Positions 1 to 6,419 of a stretch of DNA of 64,000 nt are shown piece after piece. The notes beneath the pieces are model-generated. The model was not told the DNA's origin, searched no databases, and saw only the letters and a list, made by a program, of their open reading frames with translations. Positions within the stretch are counted from its first letter, which is position 1, and every line of letters starts with the position of its first letter. The stretch is from Blastomonas natatoria (GTDB lineage: Bacteria; Pseudomonadota; Alphaproteobacteria; Sphingomonadales; Sphingomonadaceae): positions 62,001 through 126,000 of the forward strand of contig NZ_QJJM01000008.1 in NCBI RefSeq assembly GCF_003201955.1, written 5' to 3'. Position numbers and translations under genes: made by a program.

Positions 1-311
1 ATTCGCCCCGCTTCCTGTTCACCTGGCCCAATGCGCGCATCAGCGTGATGGGCGGCGAACAGGCGGCGAGCGTGCTGGCGACCGTCCACCGCGACGCGGA
101 CAAGTGGGACGAGCGCGAAGCCGAGGCGTTCAAGGCCCCGATCCGCCAGAAATACGAGGACGAGGGCAATCCCTATTACGCGACCTCGCGGCTGTGGGAC
201 GACGGCATCATCGATCCCGCGCAGACGCGCGACGTGCTGGGCCTGGCGTTCGCGGCGTGCCTCAACGCGCCGGTTGAGGAGGCCCCCCGGTTCGGGGTGT
301 TCCGGATGTGA
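1..311 (+). CDS. mccB: Methylcrotonyl-CoA carboxylase beta subunit, C-terminal end (partial)
   Basis: Only the last 102 codons are present; the gene enters from the left edge and ends with TGA at 309-311. The fragment carries the carboxyltransferase C-terminal signature: a Met-Gly-Gly-Glu-Gln-Ala stretch, then an acidic helix, then an Asn-Pro-Tyr-Tyr-Ala-Thr motif and a Gly-Ile-Ile-Asp-Pro motif typical of biotin-dependent acyl-CoA carboxyltransferases. The end resembles the beta subunit of 3-methylcrotonyl-CoA carboxylase, which transfers the carboxyl group from biotin to methylcrotonyl-CoA in leucine breakdown. The alpha subunit gene follows on the same strand, which supports this substrate. 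A propionyl- or geranyl-CoA carboxylase beta subunit is a less likely alternative. Confidence 0.85.
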   Translation, partial: SPRFLFTWPNARISVMGGEQAASVLATVHRDADKWDEREAEAFKAPIRQKYEDEGNPYYATSRLWDDGIIDPAQTRDVLGLAFAACLNAPVEEAPRFGVFRM

Positions 312-342
312 GGGGGGAGGCCACGCACCACTCCCGTCACCC

Positions 343-371
343 AAATCCTCCCCGAGCTTGTCTCGGGGAGG
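343..371. repeat. Palindromic intergenic repeat (AAATCCTCCCCGAG type)
   Basis: The arms AAATCCTCCCCGAG (343-356) and CTCGGGGAGG (362-371) form a short-looped hairpin just after the carboxylase stop codon. The same sequence type recurs at 16321-16354 and, more diverged, at 6022-6055, where it acts as a likely terminator. Confidence 0.75.
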
Positions 372-390
372 GAGAGCGCGCACTTACCCG

Positions 391-416
391 TCACCCTGAA
401 CTTGTTTCAGGGTCCA
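391..416. repeat. Terminal palindromic repeat, left copy, flanking the GIY-YIG gene
   Basis: The unit CACCCTGAACTTGTTTCAGG followed by GTCC is itself a hairpin (CCCTGAA against TTTCAGGG). It recurs in inverted orientation at 763-788, so the two copies bracket the small GIY-YIG gene. The TGA stop of that gene lies inside this copy. Confidence 0.85.
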
Positions 417-736
417 TTCTTCCTGCCGCGCGGCGGGAGAGGATCAAAACCCAGACCCACCGCCAGGTCCGCCCAATTTGGGTTGTCGCTCTCGATCAGG
501 TTGATCTTCCATTGCCGGTGCCAACGCTTGATTTGCTTTTCGCGTTCGATTGCCCCCTCCATGGTGTCGAACAGTTCGAAACGGACAAGCCGGTGGACAT
601 GATAGCGCGACGTAAAGCTCTTGATTTCTTCGGTGCGGTGCTGATGCAGCCGTCCGACCAAGTTCGAAGTGACGCCGATGTACAACGTCCCATAGGCGTC
701 GCTCGCCAGGATGTAGACGCAAGGTTCCCGGTCCAT
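407..736 (-). CDS. Small GIY-YIG domain nuclease, repeat-flanked
   Basis: This is a 109-residue stand-alone GIY-YIG protein. The fold is recognisable from CVYILAS near the N terminus, LYIGVT about ten residues on, the catalytic Arg region GRLHQHR, and a later ERE with a basic helix that would supply the catalytic Glu. GIY-YIG proteins of this size are usually annotated as UPF0213/YhbQ-like putative endonucleases with no proven role. ATG at 734-736 is chosen because the longer reading starts with TTG inside the flanking repeat. The gene sits between the two methylcrotonyl-CoA carboxylase genes, on the opposite strand, exactly bounded by inverted copies of a palindromic repeat that also supplies its stop codon. 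That suggests a small mobile or repeat-associated unit rather than a resident operon member. Confidence 0.8.
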   Translation of the reverse strand: MDREPCVYILASDAYGTLYIGVTSNLVGRLHQHRTEEIKSFTSRYHVHRLVRFELFDTMEGAIEREKQIKRWHRQWKINLIESDNPNWADLAVGLGFDPLPPRGRKNGP

Positions 737-762
737 CACGCTCCCAGCAATGCCGCACCATG

Positions 763-788
763 GACCCTGAAACAAGTTCAGGGTGACG
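763..788. repeat. Terminal palindromic repeat, right copy, inverted relative to 391-416
   Basis: GGACCCTGAAACAAGTTCAG followed by GGTGACG is the reverse complement of the left copy. It ends 17 bp before the mccA start codon, close to that gene's ribosome-binding region (GGAAGAGG). Confidence 0.85.
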
Positions 789-804
789 GAAGAGGTTATC
801 TCCC

Positions 805-2694
805 ATGCTGAAATCCCTCCTCATCGCCAATCGTGGCGAGATCGCCTGCCGGATCATCCGCACCGCGCGCGCCTTGGGCATCCGCACCGTCGCGGTGTAT
901 TCGGACGCCGACGCGAAAGCGCTGCATGTGCGTCAGGCCGATGAAGCCGTGCATATCGGGCCGTCGCCGGCGCGCGAATCCTATCTGGTGGGTGAGAAGA
1001 TCATTGCCGCCGCGAAGCAGACCGGCGCGGAGGCGATCCATCCGGGCTATGGTTTCCTCTCGGAAAACGCCGAATTCGCGCAGGCCGTGATCGATGCCGG
1101 GCTGATCTGGGTCGGCCCCAAGCCGGATTCGATCCGCGCCATGGGCCTCAAGGACGCCGCAAAGAAGCTGATGGACGCAGCGGGCGTCCCCACCACGCCC
1201 GGCTATCTGGGCGAGGACCAGAGCCCCGAGCGGCTCGCGGCAGAGGCAGAGCGCATCGGCTATCCGGTGCTGATCAAGGCGGTCGCGGGCGGCGGCGGCA
1301 AGGGGATGCGCAAGGTCGACGACCCCGCCGGTTTTGCCGACGCGCTGGTTTCGTGCAAGCGTGAGGCGGCGGCGAGCTTCAGCAATGATGTCGTGCTGCT
1401 CGAAAAATGGATCGAAAGCCCGCGCCATATCGAGGTGCAGGTGTTCGGCGATGCCCATGGCAATGTCGTGCATCTGTTCGAGCGCGATTGCTCGCTGCAA
1501 CGCCGCCACCAGAAGGTGATCGAGGAAGCGCCTGCGCCCGGCATGGACGAGGTGACGCGCGCGGCGGTGTGCGGCGCGGCGGTGCGCGCGGCCAAGGCGG
1601 TGGATTATCAGGGCGCTGGCACGATCGAGTTCATCGCCGATGGGTCGGAAGGCCTGCGCGCCGACCGCATCTGGTTCATGGAAATGAACACGCGGCTGCA
1701 GGTCGAACATCCGGTGACCGAGGAGATTACCGGGGTCGATCTGGTCGAATGGCAGCTGCGCGTGGCCAGCGGCGAGCCTATCCCGCTCAAGCAGGAAGAG
1801 CTCAGCATCAACGGCTGGGCGATGGAAGCGCGGCTGTATGCGGAGGACCCGGCGAAGGGGTTTTTGCCGAGTATAGGGCGTCTCGAACTATTGGATTTCT
1901 GTGGCGACGCCCGCATCGATACAGGCGTCGAAGAGGGCTCAGACATCTCGCCATTCTATGATCCGATGATCGCCAAAGTGGTATCGCATGGGGAATCGCG
2001 ACAAGAAGCGATCGATCTGCTCGTAGGCGAGCTTGAGTCCTCCGCGGTTTGGCCTGTCAGGACAAATTTAGGTTTCCTCGCGAGCCTGTTGCGTGATCCG
2101 CAATTTCGCCTTGCCGAGATTGATACCGGGCTCATCGAGCGCAAGCAGGATTCGTTGACCCAGTCGCCAGAACTGAGTGACCGCGCATTGAGCGATGCGC
2201 TCAATTGGTTCGTTCGTGACAGCACCGACTTTGACCAGAAAGCCGAACCCCTGTTGGGGTTTCGTCTGAATGGAACGCCCCAGCGTGAATTTCAGCTTGC
2301 TGTGAATGGTGAATTAAAGACATTTCAGTACAGTCCAACACCGAAGGGTCAGTATTTCGAGCACGGTTTTCGAGATAGCATTGCGCATGATGCCAAATTC
2401 ATTTCTATTTCGGGGCACCTGCTCGAAATATCTCTTCCGCGCGCTGATGGTGGTGGTTCGCATAGTGCAGGAAGTGGCTCCATCCTCTCCCCCATGCCGG
2501 GCAAGGTGATTGCGGTGGATGTGACTGCGGGGCAGTCGGTCACCAAGGGGCAGAAATTGCTGACGCTGGAAGCGATGAAGATGGAGCATTCGCTCGTCGC
2601 GCCGTTCGATGGCGTGGTGGCGGAGTTGAACGCCAGCGAGGGCGCGCAGGTGCAGGTCGAGGCGCTGCTGGTGCGGATTGAGGCGGCGGAGTGA
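805..2694 (+). CDS. mccA: Methylcrotonyl-CoA carboxylase alpha subunit (biotin carboxylase plus biotin carrier)
   Basis: The 629-residue protein carboxylates biotin with ATP and bicarbonate and carries it to the beta subunit. It has an N-terminal biotin carboxylase domain, the ATP-grasp loop GGGGKGMR near residue 161, MEMNTRLQVEHPVTE from residue 292, a middle linking domain, and a C-terminal biotinyl domain with EAMKMEHS whose Lys592 is the biotin site. ATG at 805 is preceded by GGAAGAGG. Neighbouring mccB points to leucine catabolism in the cytoplasm; propionyl-CoA carboxylase is the main alternative. Oddity: from about 1860 to 2460 (residues about 352-552, between the two conserved domains) base composition and codon use shift to AT-rich codons. 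I count 44% GC over 2281-2400 against 70% over 1261-1320. The frame stays open and the domains on either side look normal. Confidence 0.9.
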   Translation: MLKSLLIANRGEIACRIIRTARALGIRTVAVYSDADAKALHVRQADEAVHIGPSPARESYLVGEKIIAAAKQTGAEAIHPGYGFLSENAEFAQAVIDAGLIWVGPKPDSIRAMGLKDAAKKLMDAAGVPTTPGYLGEDQSPERLAAEAERIGYPVLIKAVAGGGGKGMRKVDDPAGFADALVSCKREAAASFSNDVVLLEKWIESPRHIEVQVFGDAHGNVVHLFERDCSLQRRHQKVIEEAPAPGMDEVTRAAVCGAAVRAAKAVDYQGAGTIEFIADGSEGLRADRIWFMEMNTRLQVEHPVTEEITGVDLVEWQLRVASGEPIPLKQEELSINGWAMEARLYAEDPAKGFLPSIGRLELLDFCGDARIDTGVEEGSDISPFYDPMIAKVVSHGESRQEAIDLLVGELESSAVWPVRTNLGFLASLLRDPQFRLAEIDTGLIERKQDSLTQSPELSDRALSDALNWFVRDSTDFDQKAEPLLGFRLNGTPQREFQLAVNGELKTFQYSPTPKGQYFEHGFRDSIAHDAKFISISGHLLEISLPRADGGGSHSAGSGSILSPMPGKVIAVDVTAGQSVTKGQKLLTLEAMKMEHSLVAPFDGVVAELNASEGAQVQVEALLVRIEAAE

Positions 2695-2700
2695 TGCGGT

Positions 2701-2724
2701 CCTTCTCCCTGTCCAGGGAGAAGG
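2701..2724. repeat. Hairpin repeat after mccA
   Basis: CCTTCTCCCTG (2701-2711) and CAGGGAGAAGG (2714-2724) form a perfect 11-bp stem six bases after the mccA stop. It could act in 3' end formation although no T-run follows. A second, related hairpin (CCCTCTCCC against GGGAGAGGG) lies at 2855-2878. The 209-bp gap between mccA and the next gene holds nothing else recognisable. Confidence 0.6.
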
Positions 2725-2903
2725 ATACGGAGCCTTGCGGAGCGCAGCGAGGCTAGGCGCAGTTGGATGAGGGTGATGCGGTGTGCGCACCACGCTGGCG
2801 TTGCTGCCCCCTCTCCCAGCTTCGACTAGGCAGCAAGCTGCCAAGTCTTCGCAACCCTCTCCCTCGTGGGGGAGAGGGGGGACATCAGAAGGACGAGGGT
2901 GCA

Positions 2904-3356
2904 ATGGCAGGACGATATTTCGACGAGTGGAACATCGGTGACCGGATCGAGCATGAGATCCGCCGGACGGTGACCGAGACCGACAATCTGCTGTTCAGCA
3001 CGATGACGCACAATCCGCAGCCGCTGCATCTTGATGTCGAGGCGGCCAAGGCGAGTGAGTTCGGGCAGATCCTCGTCAACGGCACCTTCACTTTCTCGCT
3101 GATGGTCGGGATGTCGGTGGGCGATACGACCTTGGGCACTTTGGTGGCGAATCTGGGCTATGACAAGCTCGTCATGCCCAAGCCCGTGTTCATCGGCGAT
3201 ACCATGCGCGCGACCAGCGAGGTGGTGGAGCTCAAGGAGTCGAAATCGCGGCCCAATGCCGGGATCGTCACCTTCACGCACGAGCTGATCAACCAGCGCG
3301 ACGAGGTGGTGTGCCGGTGCCTCAGGTCGGCGTTGATCAAGAAGAAGGGCACCTGA
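2904..3356 (+). CDS. MaoC-like hotdog-fold hydratase/dehydratase
   Basis: This 150-residue protein has a MaoC/R-specific enoyl-CoA hydratase-like arrangement: NPQPLHLD near residue 35 (compare the hydratase motif ending N-P-x-H), followed by a long helix and [12 protein letters not shown], then a C-terminal strand set with GD and a VVCRC stretch. Such proteins hydrate enoyl-CoA thioesters in the cytoplasm. Its position after mccB/mccA on the same strand suggests an acyl-CoA step in leucine or related branched-chain degradation, but the substrate cannot be read from sequence. ATG at 2904 is chosen over an upstream in-frame ATG at 2763 because the latter would translate the intergenic repeats; AGGACGAGGG lies just upstream of 2904. 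Confidence 0.8.
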   Translation: MAGRYFDEWNIGDRIEHEIRRTVTETDNLLFSTMTHNPQPLHLDVEAAKASEFGQILVNGTFTFSLMVGMSVGDTTLGTLVANLGYDKLVMPKPVFIGDTMRATSEVVELKESKSRPNAGIVTFTHELINQRDEVVCRCLRSALIKKKGT

Positions 3357-3358
3357 TC

Positions 3359-3443
3359 CCGTCATTCCCGCGAACGCGGGAATCCCGCTTTCTCTTCAGC
3401 CGTCGCGGACAAGCGGGACCCCCGCCTTCGCGGGGGTGACGAT
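3359..3443. repeat. Composite palindromic repeat (TCCCGCGAACGCGGGA / CCCCGCCTTCGCGGGG)
   Basis: Two hairpins face each other: CATTCCCGCGAACGCGGGAA on the left and CCCCGCCTTCGCGGGGGTGA on the right, joined by a short spacer. Equivalent pairs occur at 5369-5447, 18836-18914, 23790-23865 and, shortened, at 28276-28320. All are intergenic. Confidence 0.85.
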
Positions 3444-3558
3444 AAGAGCAGGCACATCAAGCACCTGCCGCATTTCGTATACTGATCGCTTGACCTGCCC
3501 GCCGCCCCTCATTCTAATGCCGGACAACAGCTTACGGCATTTCAGAGGGGCCTTTACC

Positions 3559-5343
3559 ATGCGCGCATCCGTCATCCTCGCAACGCTGCTGCTCGGCGTG
3601 GCGAGCGTTCCCGCCATGGCGCAGGATGCAGCGCCTTCACCCGCGCCCACCGCGGCCAAGCCCGCGCCTGGCCCGATTGATGCGAAGCTGCGCGCGCTCT
3701 ATGATGCCGAATGGGAATGGCGGCAGAAGGAAAATGCCCAGGTCAAGGAGGGCAATCGCTGGGTGCAGGGCGATCGCTTCTCGGACGAGACTGCCGCAGC
3801 GCAGGCGCGCAGGCTGGCCTATTGGCAGGATGTGCTCAAACAGCTCGATGCCATCCCGATGGACCAGCTTTCGCCCGAGGAGCAGGTCAATGCCGCGGTG
3901 TTCCGCCAGTCGGTCTGGGAAAATGCCAAGTGGCTGGAATACAAGACCTATGAAGCACCGTTCAACAGCGACACCTTTTTCTGGGGCGGGCTGAACCCGC
4001 GCCAGGGCTTTGGCAACGCGACGGGCTACAAGCGCTATCTGGGGCGGATGCGCGATATTCCGCGCTATTTCGACGAGAATATCGTCAACATGCGCGCAGG
4101 GCTCAAGCGCGGTTACACCGTGCCGCGCGTCGGCATCGAGGGGCGCGACACTACGATCGAGGCCTATACCGTGCCGGGCGAGGCCAACCCGTTCTACGAC
4201 GCCTTCCGCGTGATGCCGCAGAGCATTCCGCCGGCAGAACAGGCGGCGATGCGCGCCGAGGCCTTGAAGGCGATCGAGACATCGGTCGTGCCTGCGTACA
4301 CGAAGCTGCTCAGCTTCATGCGGACCGAGTACATGCCCAAGGCGCGCACGACGATCGCCGCCTATGCGCTCCCCGATGGCAAGGCCTTCTATCAGGACAT
4401 GATCAAGGTCTTCACCACGCTCGACCTGACGCCCGAGGAGATTCACGAGATCGGCCTTAAAGAGGTCGCGCGGATCGATGCCGACATGCAGAAGACGATG
4501 CGCGAGACCGGGTTCAAGGGCACGTTCCCCGAATTCCTCCAGTTCCTGCGCACCGACCCGCAATTCTACGCCAAGACCCCGCGCGAGCTGCTGGGCGCTG
4601 CGGCCTATACGGTCAAGAAGATGGACGGCAAGCTCAAGGACACGTTCAACTTCCTGCCGCGCTATCGCTTCACCGTGTTGCCGGTGCCCGATGTTATCGC
4701 ACCGATCTACACCTCGGGGCGCGGCGGGCTCGATAGCTGCCTGTTCAACACCTATGACCTGCCGCAGCGACCGCTCTACAACATTCCCGCGCTGGCGCTG
4801 CACGAGTGCAATCCCGGCCACAGCTTCCAGGCAGCGGTCGCGCTGGAAGCGCCCGACCGGCCCGACTTCCGCCGCCAGACCTATTTCTCCGGCTATGGCG
4901 AGGGCTGGGGGCTGTACACCGAATGGCTGGGATCGAAGATCGGCATCTACGAGACGCCTTACGAGGAGTTCGGCCGCCAGACCTTCGAGATGTGGCGCGC
5001 GGCGCGACTGGTGATCGATACCGGGGTGCACACCAAGGGCTGGACCCGTCAACAGGCGATCGACTATCTCGCCAGCCATACCGCGCTTGCTCCGCGCGAT
5101 GTCGAGACCGAGGTGGATCGCTATATCTCCTGGCCCGCCCAGGCGCTGGCGTACAAGCTGGGCGAACTGAGCCTGCGCAAGATGCGCGCGAAGGCGGAAG
5201 CCGAACTTGGCGCGGCGTTCGACCAGCGGCCCTTCCACGATACCTTCCTGATGCTGGGCTCGGTGCCGCTGCCGGTGATGGAGCAGAAGATGGAAGAGTT
5301 CATCGCGGCCGAAAAGGCGAAGCTCGCCAAGGCGGGGAAGTGA
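3559..5343 (+). CDS. DUF885 family exported putative metallopeptidase
   Basis: The 594-residue protein starts with a clear Sec signal (MRASVILATLLLGVASVPAM, cut after AMAQ). The DUF885 core carries HECNPGH starting at His415, a His-Glu-x-x-Pro-Gly-His zinc-type motif, followed by GYGEGWGLYTEWLG, also characteristic of the family. DUF885 proteins resemble M32-like peptidases, but few have a tested substrate. Export suggests action on peptides in the periplasm. ATG at 3559 is preferred to an in-frame start at 3436 because it gives the signal peptide its normal length. Two more DUF885 genes lie at 57223-59040 and at the right edge; this one stands apart from them. Confidence 0.87.
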   Translation: MRASVILATLLLGVASVPAMAQDAAPSPAPTAAKPAPGPIDAKLRALYDAEWEWRQKENAQVKEGNRWVQGDRFSDETAAAQARRLAYWQDVLKQLDAIPMDQLSPEEQVNAAVFRQSVWENAKWLEYKTYEAPFNSDTFFWGGLNPRQGFGNATGYKRYLGRMRDIPRYFDENIVNMRAGLKRGYTVPRVGIEGRDTTIEAYTVPGEANPFYDAFRVMPQSIPPAEQAAMRAEALKAIETSVVPAYTKLLSFMRTEYMPKARTTIAAYALPDGKAFYQDMIKVFTTLDLTPEEIHEIGLKEVARIDADMQKTMRETGFKGTFPEFLQFLRTDPQFYAKTPRELLGAAAYTVKKMDGKLKDTFNFLPRYRFTVLPVPDVIAPIYTSGRGGLDSCLFNTYDLPQRPLYNIPALALHECNPGHSFQAAVALEAPDRPDFRRQTYFSGYGEGWGLYTEWLGSKIGIYETPYEEFGRQTFEMWRAARLVIDTGVHTKGWTRQQAIDYLASHTALAPRDVETEVDRYISWPAQALAYKLGELSLRKMRAKAEAELGAAFDQRPFHDTFLMLGSVPLPVMEQKMEEFIAAEKAKLAKAGK

Positions 5344-5368
5344 GCTTCCCCCGCCGCAACGCATCCGT

Positions 5369-5447
5369 CACCCCCGCGAAGGCGGGGGTCCCGCTATCTT
5401 TTCAACCCGTCGCGCAGAAGCGGGATTCCCGCGTTCGCGGGAATGAC
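5369..5447. repeat. Composite palindromic repeat, inverted orientation
   Basis: This is the 3359-3443 element in the opposite orientation: GTCACCCCCGCGAAGGCGGG first, then GGGATTCCCGCGTTCGCGGG. It lies between the DUF885 and DUF4440 genes. Confidence 0.85.
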
Positions 5448-5480
5448 GGGGGAGGGTGCGGCAACATATCAATCGCAGGG

Positions 5481-5560
5481 GCCGTTTTCCGGCGAAAGCC
5501 GGAATCCAGGGGCGTTGCGCACAAGGTCGCTCTGGGCTCCGGCTTTCGCCGGAGAACGGC
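5481..5560. repeat. Paired hairpin repeat (TTCCGGCGAAAGCCGGAA type) abutting a coding region
   Basis: GCCGTTTTCCGGCGAAAGCC (from 5481) faces its inverted partner CTCCGGCTTTCGCCGGAGAA, ending with ACGGC at 5560. The right arm runs directly into the hydrophobic part of the next gene's signal peptide, so the repeat occupies the place where that gene's start codon would be expected. Confidence 0.8.
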
Positions 5561-5561
5561 T

Positions 5562-6023
5562 TTGGCTGCCCTTGCATTCATCGCCGCAGCGCCCGTGCAT
5601 GCGGAAACGCCCGCACCCGAGGCAGAGATCCGCGCTGTCATCGCCGACATGGAAGCGGCGTGGAATCGCAGCGATTTCCAGGGCTATATGCGCGGCTTCC
5701 TCAACCCCGGCGTGGTGTTCGTCTCGCGCGGGCAGTTCCAGCGCGACTGGCAGGGGACGTTAGACCATTATGTCCGCGATTATGGCGGGGCGCCCGAGCG
5801 GCGGGGGACCCTGCATTTCTACGACATCAAGGTGGAATTGCTCGCCCCCGATGCGGCACAGCTGATCAGCCGCTATCATCTCGATCGCGCCGAAAACCCA
5901 CAATATGGCATCAACACGCGGCTGATGCGGAAAGTCGGCGGTCGCTGGGTGATTGCGCTCAACCATGTGTCGTCCAGCGAAACGCCCGATCCGAACGACC
6001 CAGTGGCCGCGCATCGTCCATAA
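5562..6023 (+). CDS. Exported DUF4440/NTF2-like protein with an uncertain start
   Basis: The reading frame encodes a DUF4440 (SnoaL/NTF2-like) domain: AEIRAVIADMEAAWNRSD at the N-terminal helix, an FVSRGQ strand, HFYDIKVELL, and a C-terminal WVIALNHVSS. These small alpha+beta barrels are often exported proteins of unknown role. A signal-like core (LAALAFIAAAPVHA) precedes it. No ATG or GTG lies in frame near this core: candidates are TTG at 5562 and CTG at 5532. The CTG would let the adjoining repeat contribute a basic n-region (GFRRRT). Either the repeat has replaced the original start and the gene uses TTG, or the gene is a 5'-damaged remnant. The domain itself is intact. Stop TAA at 6021-6023. 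Confidence 0.6.
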   Translation: MAALAFIAAAPVHAETPAPEAEIRAVIADMEAAWNRSDFQGYMRGFLNPGVVFVSRGQFQRDWQGTLDHYVRDYGGAPERRGTLHFYDIKVELLAPDAAQLISRYHLDRAENPQYGINTRLMRKVGGRWVIALNHVSSSETPDPNDPVAAHRP

Positions 6024-6055
6024 AAAACCCTCCCCATCACGAGCACGGGGAGGGT
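6021..6055 (-). terminator. Rho-independent terminator for the minus-strand small gene
   Basis: Arms ACCCTCCCC (6027-6035) and GGGGAGGGT (6047-6055) form a 9-bp stem. Read on the minus strand the hairpin is followed by six T (A-run at 6022-6027). It lies between convergent genes and fits termination of the gene at 6078-6377. Confidence 0.75.
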
Positions 6056-6077
6056 CTGTCGAAATTACGGCGAAAGC

Positions 6078-6377
6078 TTACGCCTTGCGGGTGCCGCTCA
6101 TCGCCATGGTGCCGAACGCACCTGCCTTGATCTGGCCGGTGATGGTGTCTCCGTCGACGGTGGCGGTGCCTTCGAGCTTCATCGGCATCGGCACCTTCAT
6201 ATCCATCGTCCAGGTCAGCGTGTTGCCGTCGACCTTGCCGTCGGTGATGTCGAGCGAGCCCATCTGGCCGGCATTCGATCCGGTCCAGCTGTCGCCGTCG
6301 ACATTGACGGTCAGCACCGACTTCTGGTCGCCCATTGGCGATTTGGTCACGCAATCATATTGTCCAGCAACTGACAT
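6078..6377 (-). CDS. Small beta-rich protein of unknown function
   Basis: I do not recognise this 99-residue protein. It has no signal peptide or membrane segment. It is almost entirely predicted beta strand with repeated short turns (SWTGSNAGQMG, GKVDGNTLTW, GDTITGQIKAG), and it ends in SGTRKA. Alternating polar and hydrophobic residues suggest a small beta-barrel or ligand-binding fold. Codon use is like the neighbours and a good terminator follows, so it is probably a real expressed gene. It may be cotranscribed behind the start of, or independent from, the upstream M16 peptidase region, which lies on the same strand but downstream of it. Confidence 0.7.
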   Translation of the reverse strand: MSVAGQYDCVTKSPMGDQKSVLTVNVDGDSWTGSNAGQMGSLDITDGKVDGNTLTWTMDMKVPMPMKLEGTATVDGDTITGQIKAGAFGTMAMSGTRKA

Positions 6378-6419
6378 GGTATTCGTCCTCTCTTGGTGGT
6401 TGGTTGAAGGGTAGGTGGC

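Noticed and set aside
308-811. Plus-strand open frame over the GIY-YIG region
   Set aside because: It reads through both repeats and antisense to the GIY-YIG domain, and it resembles no family.
3637-5364. A 575-codon open frame antisense to the first DUF885 gene
   Set aside because: No domain seen; the plus strand encodes HECNPGH and a signal peptide in order.
4806-5561. Continuous frame joining the DUF885 gene region to the DUF4440 domain
   Set aside because: The first part is an off-frame reading of DUF885 and then of the repeats, so it is not a fused protein. Only the 3' part from about 5562 is coding.
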